The notes beneath the pieces are model-generated. The model saw only the letters and a list, made by a program, of their open reading frames with translations, had not been told where the DNA came from and did not search any database. Source: Bacteroidia bacterium (lineage in GTDB: Bacteria > Bacteroidota > Bacteroidia > Bacteroidales > Azobacteroidaceae). From it: DNA of 30,699 bases. Below, in pieces: positions 24,536-30,699 of the stretch. A program made the translations under genes and the position numbers. The stretch's first letter is position 1; every line of letters begins with the position of its first letter. Where the stretch lies: contig BNTT01000025.1 of assembly GCA_025996815.1 (NCBI GenBank), positions 1 to 30,699 of the forward strand. The letters run 5' to 3'.

Positions 24536-25663
24536 ATGAGAATTTCAAAGAATTACTTAGGAGCAATTGCATTGCTTGGCGCGGGACTATTTTCCGCTTG
24601 TGAGAAAGATGAAAATGGGGAGGCTGAAAATCCCGATGTGAACAATCCGCAGATTGAGGCATTGGCAACTAATGCGAAGTGGAACAACTATTTGGTGGCT
24701 GCCACGGAGGAGTTGTACAACGATTGTGTGAGACTGTGGGCAGCGTGGGCAGGTCCCGACGGTTATGCCGATTTGGTTAAAAATCCGAACAATGACTACT
24801 ATTCCAGCGGTATTGATGCCATAGAAGCAACCATCATTCAAGGCTCTATTGATATTGCCGGCGAAGTGGGCGAACAAAAAATTGGCGGTCCTTATGGTTA
24901 CGCACTTGCCGGAAAGTATGCCGAGGGCGTGCTCGAAGTGGAGTCGTGGTATAGTTGGAACTCGATTACCGACTATTCCGACAATATTGTGAGCGTGCGC
25001 AATTCCTATCTCGGCGTGAGAGGCGGCGCGACGGCAAGTGCCAACAGCCTTTCTGCTTTTGTGCGAGACAAAAATCCGGATTTGGATGCACAGATAATCG
25101 CGGCTATCAATGCGGCTTACAGTGGCATACAAACGATGGAGGCGCCTTTCCGCAACAACCTGACGGGTGCGAAGGTGGTGGCTGCAATGAAGGCTTGCGC
25201 TGATTTGGAAGATATTTATAAAAAAGAATTACTTCCGTTGGTGCATGATGCCGGAGCGGCATTTGATTTCACGCCAATCTTAGCCACCTACGCCGATGAT
25301 ATTGTGGTGAAAACATACGAGGATATGAAAAATAAAGCCAAAGCATTGCAGGATGCGGCACAAGAGTATGCCGGCAATCCAACCAATGCCCGATTGAGTG
25401 CGGTGTGCGATGCGTGGAAAGCCGTTCGTGTTCCTTGGGAACAGAGCGAGGCATTTCTTTACGGTCCTGCCGATTTGTTGGGGCTTGACCCTTCGTTGGA
25501 TAGTTGGCCCCTCGACCAAGATGATATTTTGAGTATCTTGAACAACGATAGACTAAATACTGTGCAGGAAATTCAGGGTGCCATCACCGGCGAAGGCGTG
25601 CGCGGATTTCATACCATAGAATTGTTATTATTCAAAGATGGGCAGGACAGGCAGGTTAAATAA
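24536..25663 (+). CDS. Imelysin-family lipoprotein (M75 fold, circularly permuted form), 375 aa
   Basis: The lipobox LFSAC (Cys22) predicts a lipid-anchored envelope protein. The signature G-x-H-x-x-E is present as GFHTIE (Gly357-Glu362) but lies at the very C-terminus. The segment that normally follows it comes first here (about 45-230; LYNDCVRLWAAWAG, IAGEVGEQKIGGPY, SITDYSDN). The segment that normally precedes it comes second (about 245-375; VPWEQSEAFLYGP, DSWPLD). This is the permuted topology reported for a Bacteroides ovatus imelysin-like structure. These proteins were once called peptidases but are now linked to iron uptake or metal binding. It lies 45 bases after the porin and overlaps the oxidoreductase gene by 26. 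Confidence 0.92.
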   Translation: MRISKNYLGAIALLGAGLFSACEKDENGEAENPDVNNPQIEALATNAKWNNYLVAATEELYNDCVRLWAAWAGPDGYADLVKNPNNDYYSSGIDAIEATIIQGSIDIAGEVGEQKIGGPYGYALAGKYAEGVLEVESWYSWNSITDYSDNIVSVRNSYLGVRGGATASANSLSAFVRDKNPDLDAQIIAAINAAYSGIQTMEAPFRNNLTGAKVVAAMKACADLEDIYKKELLPLVHDAGAAFDFTPILATYADDIVVKTYEDMKNKAKALQDAAQEYAGNPTNARLSAVCDAWKAVRVPWEQSEAFLYGPADLLGLDPSLDSWPLDQDDILSILNNDRLNTVQEIQGAITGEGVRGFHTIELLLFKDGQDRQVK

Positions 25664-27071
25664 CACGATAAGCCATTACGTGAAGGGTGTTGCTATGCTT
25701 GTGATGAGCGTGGCAACACTGATTGCGTGCAGCACTGATGACGACATTGTTATCAAAGACCAATATGGCAATGTGGCGGCGGCTGAACAACTATCGGCAG
25801 GCACGGCTACTGTTTTCAATATTGGGAACTCGGCTTATGATACGCCGGCAGCGTGGGTCACGGGGGATTTGCTGACCCGCTTTTATGCGGGCGACCGTTT
25901 GTATGACAACAATCGCGGCACCGAAGGCGGCAAAGGTCCGGTGTTTGCAGGGTCGTCTTGCGGCAGTTGCCACAACAATGCGGGGCGCACTTTGCCCTCC
26001 ATCTACACGCGCGACAGCGGTAGTGGCGCGGCGGGGTTTTCGTCGCAATTGGTGTATATTACCCGGCAAAACGGTACGCATTTTCGCCAATATGGGCGGG
26101 TGCTGCACGACCAATCTATTGTTGGCGTGGCGGCGGAAGGTAAGTTGCACGCCTATTTTACCGAGCAGGAGTTGCAATTTCCCGATGGTGAGAGGTATGT
26201 GTTGCAAACGCCGCATTACGAAATCTCTGAGTGGTATGCCGATAGCATCGACCCTAAAGATTTGATTGTGGATGTGCATATTCCCTTGCGCCACGTGGGT
26301 ATGGGGCAGATTATGGCATTAGACCCCGATGAATTGCGGCGGTTGGCGGCGCAGAGCAATTATCCCGAATACGGCATTTCCGGGCGGTTGAGTTTGATTA
26401 ATGAGCGTAATCGGCAATACGTGGGTGTGGGCGGCAACAAAGCCCATCACGCCGATTTGACGGTGGAGTTGGGCTTTTCGTCCGATTTGGGTGTGAAGAA
26501 CGACCGCTATCCGTATGAGGTTTCCGAGGGACAGTCGCAGATGTTGGGCTATTCGCATTACGGAATGGAAATCACTACGCGCGAGATGGAGGATGTGGAT
26601 TTGTATATGTCCGCGTTGGGCGTTCCGGCTCGCCGCAATGTGAATGATGCGAAAGTGAAGCGAGGTGAAGAGAATTTTTATAAGGCGAAGTGTCAATTGT
26701 GCCATACGCCCACGTTGCATACCCGTCAGGATGCGCCGGTGTTGCTCAACGGCACGCGCTTGCCTTGGCTGACTAATCAAACGATACATCCGTACAGCGA
26801 TTTTCTGCTGCACGATATGGGCGCGGGGTTGGACAATCACGTGCGGGCAGGCTCGGCGTATAGTTACGAATGGCGCACCACCCCGCTTTGGGGCGTGGGG
26901 CTGCAACAGACGGTGAATGGGCACACACGTTTCCTGCACGATGGGCGTGCGCGCAATTTTGTTGAAGCCATTATGTGGCACGATGGTGAGGGGGCTGTCT
27001 CGCGTGAGTTGTTTAAGCGGATGGCAAAAGAAGATAGAGATGCGGTGGTGGCGTTTTTGAATAGTTTATGA
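25638..27071 (+). CDS. Di-heme oxidoreductase lipoprotein (DUF1111 / putative thiol oxidoreductase), 477 aa
   Basis: Two c-type heme sites, CGSCH (residues 108-112) and CQLCH (352-356), sit in a protein of DUF1111 (DHOR) length with the family's RFYAGDRLYDNNRG-like start, GKLHAYF and FLHDGRARN ... AIMWHDGEGAVSR end. Lipobox TLIAC (Cys31) anchors it in the envelope. The family is related in layout to MauG/cytochrome c peroxidases, and its substrate is unsettled. The ATG at 25638 overlaps imelysin by 26 bases; a GTG at 25680 would give a more ordinary signal peptide (KGVAMLVMS...). Imelysin and DHOR genes are often neighbours, suggesting redox coupling to metal capture. It ends in an ATGA overlap with the alternative start of the next porin. 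Confidence 0.9.
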   Translation: MGRTGRLNNTISHYVKGVAMLVMSVATLIACSTDDDIVIKDQYGNVAAAEQLSAGTATVFNIGNSAYDTPAAWVTGDLLTRFYAGDRLYDNNRGTEGGKGPVFAGSSCGSCHNNAGRTLPSIYTRDSGSGAAGFSSQLVYITRQNGTHFRQYGRVLHDQSIVGVAAEGKLHAYFTEQELQFPDGERYVLQTPHYEISEWYADSIDPKDLIVDVHIPLRHVGMGQIMALDPDELRRLAAQSNYPEYGISGRLSLINERNRQYVGVGGNKAHHADLTVELGFSSDLGVKNDRYPYEVSEGQSQMLGYSHYGMEITTREMEDVDLYMSALGVPARRNVNDAKVKRGEENFYKAKCQLCHTPTLHTRQDAPVLLNGTRLPWLTNQTIHPYSDFLLHDMGAGLDNHVRAGSAYSYEWRTTPLWGVGLQQTVNGHTRFLHDGRARNFVEAIMWHDGEGAVSRELFKRMAKEDRDAVVAFLNSL

Positions 27072-27085
27072 TTAATTATGGGATT

Positions 27086-28297
27086 ATGAAAATAAAATTA
27101 TTATTATTGAGTGGGCTGTTTTCGGTTAGTGCTTTTGCACAGGAAGCCGGCGACAAGTATATTGAGAGTGATGTGATTCCTTTGGCGGGGAAGAAGGGGT
27201 TTAGTTTTGAGACCCGTGCGGGTGATTTTGTGTTTAAGCCCTTTGTGTTGGTGCAGACTTCTGCCAAGGTGAATTATTATGACGATGAGGGGTTGGAACT
27301 TTCGGACCAAGACAATATTGCCAACAGTGGGTTTGAAATCGGCAATGCTCTGTTGGGGTTTGCCGGCAAAGCGTTTGGCAAATTGACTTTCAATATGACT
27401 CTGAATGCGGCGCAGTCGGGCGATGCTTTGCTGCAACAGGCGTGGTTTGACCTGAATTTGAAGGATGAACTTCGTTTTCGTTTTGGGAAATTTAAGACGC
27501 CCTACAATCAGGCTTATTTGGTTACGTTGGGCGAGACCCTGTTTCCTGCCTTGCCGGTGTCGCTGACTGCTCCGGTGAATATTCCCTATTCTTTGAACTC
27601 CGTTAATCCCAACGTCGCCACCGGTTTTGATTTGGGCGTTCAGGTGCACGGATTGCTTGCTCGCAAGTGGGAATACCGTGTTGGTGTTTTTAACGGGACG
27701 GGCATCGGCGTGAATGGTGCTAAGAAGACTTTGAGCGACGATTTGGGTGTTCCGTCGCTGCTTTATGCCGGGCGCATTGCCTATATGCCCAAGGGTGTGA
27801 TGCCCACGCATCAGGGCAGTCCCGAGCAGTTGAGCGACAGCAAGTGGCTGGTGGCACTTTCCACGTCCTACAATGTGGAGGCTAATTGGCAGGCGAGCAA
27901 TGATTTTCGCGCCGGTGTGGAGTTTGCCTATTTGTACCGTCGCCTCTATCTGGCGGCTGAGGCGTATTATTTGAATGTGAAGTTTACGAAGAGACAGCAG
28001 ATTGCGCAGCCCTATAACTTTCTGGGGGGATATGTTCAGGGCGGGTATTTCGTGAGCGACAAAGCGCAATTGGCAATGCGTTATGATTTGTATAACCGCA
28101 ATTCGTTAAAGACAGACGGCTTTTTGAACTTGCCTGCGCTTGGGGTCAATTATTTTATTGCGGGATATAATCTGAAATTGCAGGCGATGTATCAATATTT
28201 GGGCAAGTGGGGGCACGAAAATCAGTTGGCACGTGATAACGACGACTTGGGCTTGGCGCAACATTTTGCACAGGTGATGTTGCAGTTTTCATTCTAA
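27086..28297 (+). CDS. Outer-membrane porin, phosphate-selective OprO/OprP-like (second porin of the operon)
   Basis: From the ATG at 27086 the protein is 403 aa with a clean signal peptide, MKIKLLLLSGLFSVSAFA. An upstream ATG at 27068, overlapping the previous stop as ATGA, would add MINYGI and may serve for coupling. The mature part has the OprP-type features FETRAGDFVFKPFVLVQT, FRFGKFKTPYNQAY, VGVFNGTG and a C-terminal FAQVMLQFSF ending in Phe, the outer-membrane insertion signal. It differs from the first porin of the operon throughout, so the operon carries two distinct channels. Passenger unknown. Confidence 0.85.
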   Translation: MKIKLLLLSGLFSVSAFAQEAGDKYIESDVIPLAGKKGFSFETRAGDFVFKPFVLVQTSAKVNYYDDEGLELSDQDNIANSGFEIGNALLGFAGKAFGKLTFNMTLNAAQSGDALLQQAWFDLNLKDELRFRFGKFKTPYNQAYLVTLGETLFPALPVSLTAPVNIPYSLNSVNPNVATGFDLGVQVHGLLARKWEYRVGVFNGTGIGVNGAKKTLSDDLGVPSLLYAGRIAYMPKGVMPTHQGSPEQLSDSKWLVALSTSYNVEANWQASNDFRAGVEFAYLYRRLYLAAEAYYLNVKFTKRQQIAQPYNFLGGYVQGGYFVSDKAQLAMRYDLYNRNSLKTDGFLNLPALGVNYFIAGYNLKLQAMYQYLGKWGHENQLARDNDDLGLAQHFAQVMLQFSF

Positions 28298-28307
28298 AAT
28301 ATGAATA

Positions 28308-29006
28308 ATGAAAAAGATATATTTATTGATTGGCGCGCTTGCCTGCGCGTTTGCGGCTTGCGACAGCGGCGATATTTATCCTGCCGACCGCACTAATAAG
28401 GGCGATAATATTGCGGTGGCGGTTTCGTTTCGCCTCTCGGCGCGGGATAAGATTCCGGCGGGCTATTCGCTTGTTTTTGGTGCATTTGAGGAGAACAGTT
28501 CTTCGCCCTTGGTGTGGACGAGTGTGATGGAGACTGCCGGCGATGCGCCGGTGAGGGTTTCCCTGTCAAGTGTTCCCAAAGCGGCGCGCACTGTGAAGTT
28601 GAGCCTTTTTACTGTGGGGCGCAAGGCGATATACGATTTTTATACTTTTGATATTTCCACCGCATTGGATGCGATAGAAATTCCTTTAACAGATGTGTCT
28701 TTGTTGCTTAAATACAATAAAATACAGGAAATGTTTGGGAAGAATTGTACGGCTTGTCATGGGACGGAGCGCGGTGGTGGTGGTTTGCTGTTGGGCGACG
28801 GCGTGAGTTATGCCGCTTTGGTGAATCAGGCGGCAACGAACAGCGAGAAGGTGAGGGTGGAACCGTATAGCGTGCAGAACAGTTTTTTGATGGACGTTTT
28901 GACGGATGAGGCAATAAAATTGAGTCAGCCGCATTCCACGATATTATATGCCGACGATATAAATTTGCTGAAGGCGTGGATTGCGGCGGGTGCAGAACAT
29001 AATTGA
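28308..29006 (+). CDS. Mono-heme c-type cytochrome lipoprotein (232 aa)
   Basis: Signal peptide with lipobox AFAAC (Cys18). Residues about 25-130 form a beta-rich N-terminal domain without a recognised family. The C-terminal ~95 residues hold one heme site, CTACH (147-151), in FGKNCTACHGTERGGGGLLLGDG, with a later DVLTDEAIKLSQPHSTILYADD that could supply the axial ligand (a Met of NSFLMD, or a His). This resembles the short cytochrome c domains of the Planctomycete-type family. Probably passes electrons to or from the di-heme oxidoreductase of the same operon. It lies 10 bases after the porin, two bases before the next gene's ATG. Confidence 0.8.
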   Translation: MKKIYLLIGALACAFAACDSGDIYPADRTNKGDNIAVAVSFRLSARDKIPAGYSLVFGAFEENSSSPLVWTSVMETAGDAPVRVSLSSVPKAARTVKLSLFTVGRKAIYDFYTFDISTALDAIEIPLTDVSLLLKYNKIQEMFGKNCTACHGTERGGGGLLLGDGVSYAALVNQAATNSEKVRVEPYSVQNSFLMDVLTDEAIKLSQPHSTILYADDINLLKAWIAAGAEHN

Positions 29007-29008
29007 AG

Positions 29009-30142
29009 ATGAAACATACAAAAATAGAGTGGGAAGACTTGTCGGCAAGTGCCGAAGTGAGCGTTTTTGAAACCGCCGGCGGCGTGGCGGAATATCACGC
29101 CATGGTGAGTTTGAACAACCCGCAGGACGATGCGGCAAGGCAATACCGCAACATCGAAACCGCCATCGAGCGGTTGCAACAGGGCGAGAGAAAGACCCTC
29201 GTGCTGAAACGCTATTTCGTGAGCGATGCCATCAATCACGCCTCGCTGTTGGCGCACAACGATGATGTGGCGGTATCTATCGTGCAACAGCCGCCCTTGA
29301 ATGGCACAAAAGTGGCGGTGTGGGCATATTGGGTTGAAGCGTGCATTGTGAAATCCATCGGCGAGGATGCCGTTGTGATGCTGCGCCCGCACTATCAGCA
29401 TCTGTATAGTATGCAGTTGCACAGCCACGGCGAAGACGAATATATCCAAACGTCGGAGATTTTCAAGCATTATAGCCGCCAACTCGAACTCCGGCAGTGT
29501 TCGCTGAGGGCTAATACCGTTCGCACGTGGATTTATGTGCAGGGAGTGGATACGCATTATGCCGATATGGTGAAGGCGCGCCGCCTCTATTTCACGCAAA
29601 TGGGCTTGACTGAGGCTACGCATTATATCGCGAGCACAGGGATAGAAGGCAGATATCTGCACCCCGAAACCACCGTGCTGATGGATGCATACAGCATCGC
29701 GGGCATCAAAGAAGCCCAAATAACCTATCTGAAAGGAGCCACCCACTTGAATCCCACGCACGAATACGGCGTAACTTTTGAGCGGGCAACAGCGGTGGAT
29801 TATGGCGACCGCCGCCATATTTTTGTGTCGGGCACAGCGAGCATCGACAATCACGGCGACATCGTTCATCCCCTGCAAATTGATTTGCAGACCCAACGGA
29901 CGCTCGAAAACATCGGCGTATTGCTTGCCGAGGCAGACGCCGGTATGGACGATATTGCGCAGATGATAGTCTATTTGCGCGATACGGCAGATTATGCGCG
30001 GGTGTCCATGTATTTGCAACAGGCGTGTCCGCAGATTCCCAAGGTCATTGTGTGGGCACCGGTGTGTCGTCCGGGTTGGCTGATAGAGATGGAGTGTGTT
30101 GCGATAAAGGGCGTTCGGAATGGGGCGTTTGGGGAGTTCTAA
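29009..30142 (+). CDS. Rid (YjgF/YER057c) family protein with chorismatase-like two-domain layout (377 aa)
   Basis: The C-terminal half (about 265-375) has the Rid/YjgF fold signatures HIFVSGTASID, TLENIGVLLAEAD and a final WLIEMECVAIKG. FVSGTASI plus a terminal Glu in EMECVAI also resemble FkbO/Hyg5/XanB2 chorismatases, which have a degenerate N-terminal YjgF-like domain followed by a true one. Total length (377) fits. No signal peptide, so cytoplasmic, unlike its five operon partners. The ATG at 29009 is preferred; the TTG at 29003 overlapping the previous stop is a weaker choice. If a chorismatase, it could make a hydroxybenzoate-type compound; this link to metal uptake is speculation. Confidence 0.7.
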   Translation: MKHTKIEWEDLSASAEVSVFETAGGVAEYHAMVSLNNPQDDAARQYRNIETAIERLQQGERKTLVLKRYFVSDAINHASLLAHNDDVAVSIVQQPPLNGTKVAVWAYWVEACIVKSIGEDAVVMLRPHYQHLYSMQLHSHGEDEYIQTSEIFKHYSRQLELRQCSLRANTVRTWIYVQGVDTHYADMVKARRLYFTQMGLTEATHYIASTGIEGRYLHPETTVLMDAYSIAGIKEAQITYLKGATHLNPTHEYGVTFERATAVDYGDRRHIFVSGTASIDNHGDIVHPLQIDLQTQRTLENIGVLLAEADAGMDDIAQMIVYLRDTADYARVSMYLQQACPQIPKVIVWAPVCRPGWLIEMECVAIKGVRNGAFGEF

Positions 30143-30189
30143 ATTTTAAGCCTTTGTGGGTAAAAATTAACATACGGGGCGAGAGCGAG

Positions 30190-30250
30190 TTTGGTACGAA
30201 CTTGGTACGACTTTGGTACGAACTTGGTATGGAGGAGGTATGGAGGAGGT
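30190..30250 (+). repeat. Tandem repeats: two 22-bp units with GGTAC cores, then two 11-bp units
   Basis: Units 30190-30211 and 30212-30233 are alike except at their ends (each contains TTTGGTACGAACTTGGTA). They run into GGTATGGAGGA twice (30226-30236, 30237-30247). No gene spans this gap (30143-30699). Purpose unknown. Confidence 0.8.
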
Positions 30251-30278
30251 CCCTCCCCGAAACGAGTCGGGAAATCTT

Positions 30279-30296
30279 GATTTTTGGTGAAAAATC
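30279..30296 (+). terminator. Possible terminator of the six-gene operon
   Basis: GATTTTT (30279-30285) pairs with AAAAATC (30290-30296) around four bases, and the downstream DNA has several T runs (30312-30340). A second stem, CCCGA/TCGGG (30256-30260/30267-30271), lies just before it. Neither is followed directly by a T tract, so this is tentative. Confidence 0.35.
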
Positions 30297-30403
30297 GGGG
30301 GAATTTGGGGTTTTTTAACTGTTTTTTTAACGTTTTTTTTGATATTGGGGTTGTGTGGTGTTAGGTACACAATGTTGGTAGAAACCGGAATCCACCCACC
30401 CCA

Positions 30404-30488
30404 CCGTCCCATTCGGGACGGAATGTGATACAACGATATTGATATTTCGTGCCTACACAGAAAAGAAATAGCACTGTCCCGCAGGACA
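30404..30488. repeat. Pair of small perfect hairpins in the right-hand gap
   Basis: CCGTCCC/GGGACGG around ATTC (30404-30421) and TGTCC/GGACA around CGCA (30475-30488). No T runs follow. Such paired hairpins in gaps resemble dispersed palindromic intergenic repeats; a genome-wide copy count would decide. Confidence 0.4.
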
Positions 30489-30500
30489 AAGAAAGAGCCA

Positions 30501-30519
30501 AGCGGTATGATTGCGGATA
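30501..30519 (+). repeat. Dispersed AG(T/C)GGTATGATTGCGGATA motif, copy 2
   Basis: Nineteen bases matching 18893-18911 with one difference, again 60-80 bases upstream of a -7 box. Confidence 0.45.
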
Positions 30520-30596
30520 GGTATATAAAAAACAAACGTTCCCTTACTTCTATCAAAAATACATGCCTGTAACCCTTATTTTTTTCGGCACCCTCG

Positions 30597-30604
30597 TACC
30601 TTTG
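30597..30604 (+). promoter_or_regulatory. -7 box of a transcript leaving the right edge
   Basis: TACCTTTG followed by CAGCG. No good TTG is seen 19-20 bases upstream. Predicted start near 30611. No ORF of note begins before the window ends. Confidence 0.6.
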
Positions 30605-30625
30605 CAGCGAGAAATGTTGAGGAGT

Positions 30626-30663
30626 CGATTATTCACAAATTTTGTATTTTTGTGAGCTAATCG
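30626..30663 (+). other. Structured 5' leader or small RNA start (long two-part hairpin), partial
   Basis: CGATTA (30626-30631) pairs with TAATCG (30658-30663), and, after a small internal loop, TCACAAA (30633-30639) with TTTGTGA (30649-30655). A second short hairpin GGGT/ACCC follows (30669-30672/30687-30690). This begins about 15 bases after the predicted start. I do not recognise it as a known riboswitch or RNA class; the rest is outside the window. Confidence 0.4.
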
Positions 30664-30699
30664 GGAAAGGGTAGAAAGATAGCGGCACCCAGATACGTT

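Noticed and set aside
24536..25663. Reversed order of the two imelysin halves, at first taken as a new rearrangement
   Set aside because: A circularly permuted topology has already been described for a Bacteroides ovatus imelysin-like protein, and this protein fits it.
30167..30556. 129-codon minus-strand frame in the right gap
   Set aside because: Covers the tandem repeats and hairpins, has odd composition (Pro, Ser, Lys, Arg) and no promoter or domain.

Overview
The window looks like chromosomal DNA of a Bacteroidota bacterium, most likely order Bacteroidales. The reasons are eleven copies of the Bacteroidetes -7 promoter box (TA-N2-TTTG, often followed by C, several with a TTG about 19-20 bases upstream), type IX secretion (T9SS) C-terminal sorting domains, SusD-like lipoprotein signal peptides, OprO/OprP-type porins and a circularly permuted imelysin as described in Bacteroides. 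No rRNA, tRNA or CRISPR array was seen.

Left end (1-900): a decayed IS110-family insertion sequence on the minus strand has cut off the last ~46 codons of a T9SS-exported protein. Its recombinase is internally deleted and frameshifted, but its non-coding end still folds on paper into three consecutive stem-loops, the layout of an IS110 bridge RNA. Positions 1014-6224 encode a giant repeat-rich surface protein, convergent with topA (DNA topoisomerase I). topA and a SulP/STAS anion transporter diverge from an 18-bp perfect inverted repeat that contains both -7 boxes. A Big2-domain lipoprotein follows on the minus strand.

Middle (12.1-23.1 kb): three tandem paralogous GT-C-type membrane glycosyltransferases with C-terminal TPR-like tails. 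The third is split by a frameshift at a run of nine G. An orphan copy of the paralogue promoter plus ATG sits after the third gene. Next is a 1265-aa T9SS cargo with ten PPC-like repeats, two Big2-like domains and a sorting domain. The Big2 lipoprotein and this cargo share an unusual transcribed leader: a short ORF starting 10-20 bases after the predicted transcription start, containing a poly-C tract that encodes four prolines, then a common sequence around TTATCAG-(C/T)-AAGTTA. In the lipoprotein leader, a hairpin plus eight U lies within this ORF, so only one C-tract length carries ribosomes across it. This is a candidate phase-variable attenuator and the most interesting item here.

Right (23.2-30.1 kb): a compact six-gene operon with its own promoter: OprO/P-like outer-membrane protein, imelysin lipoprotein, di-heme DUF1111 oxidoreductase, second porin, mono-heme cytochrome lipoprotein, and a Rid/chorismatase-like protein. 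Imelysin plus di-heme oxidoreductase is a recurrent pairing linked to iron (metal) handling at the envelope. The last 550 bp are non-coding, with tandem repeats, small hairpins shared with other gaps, a promoter and the start of a structured transcript that runs off the window.
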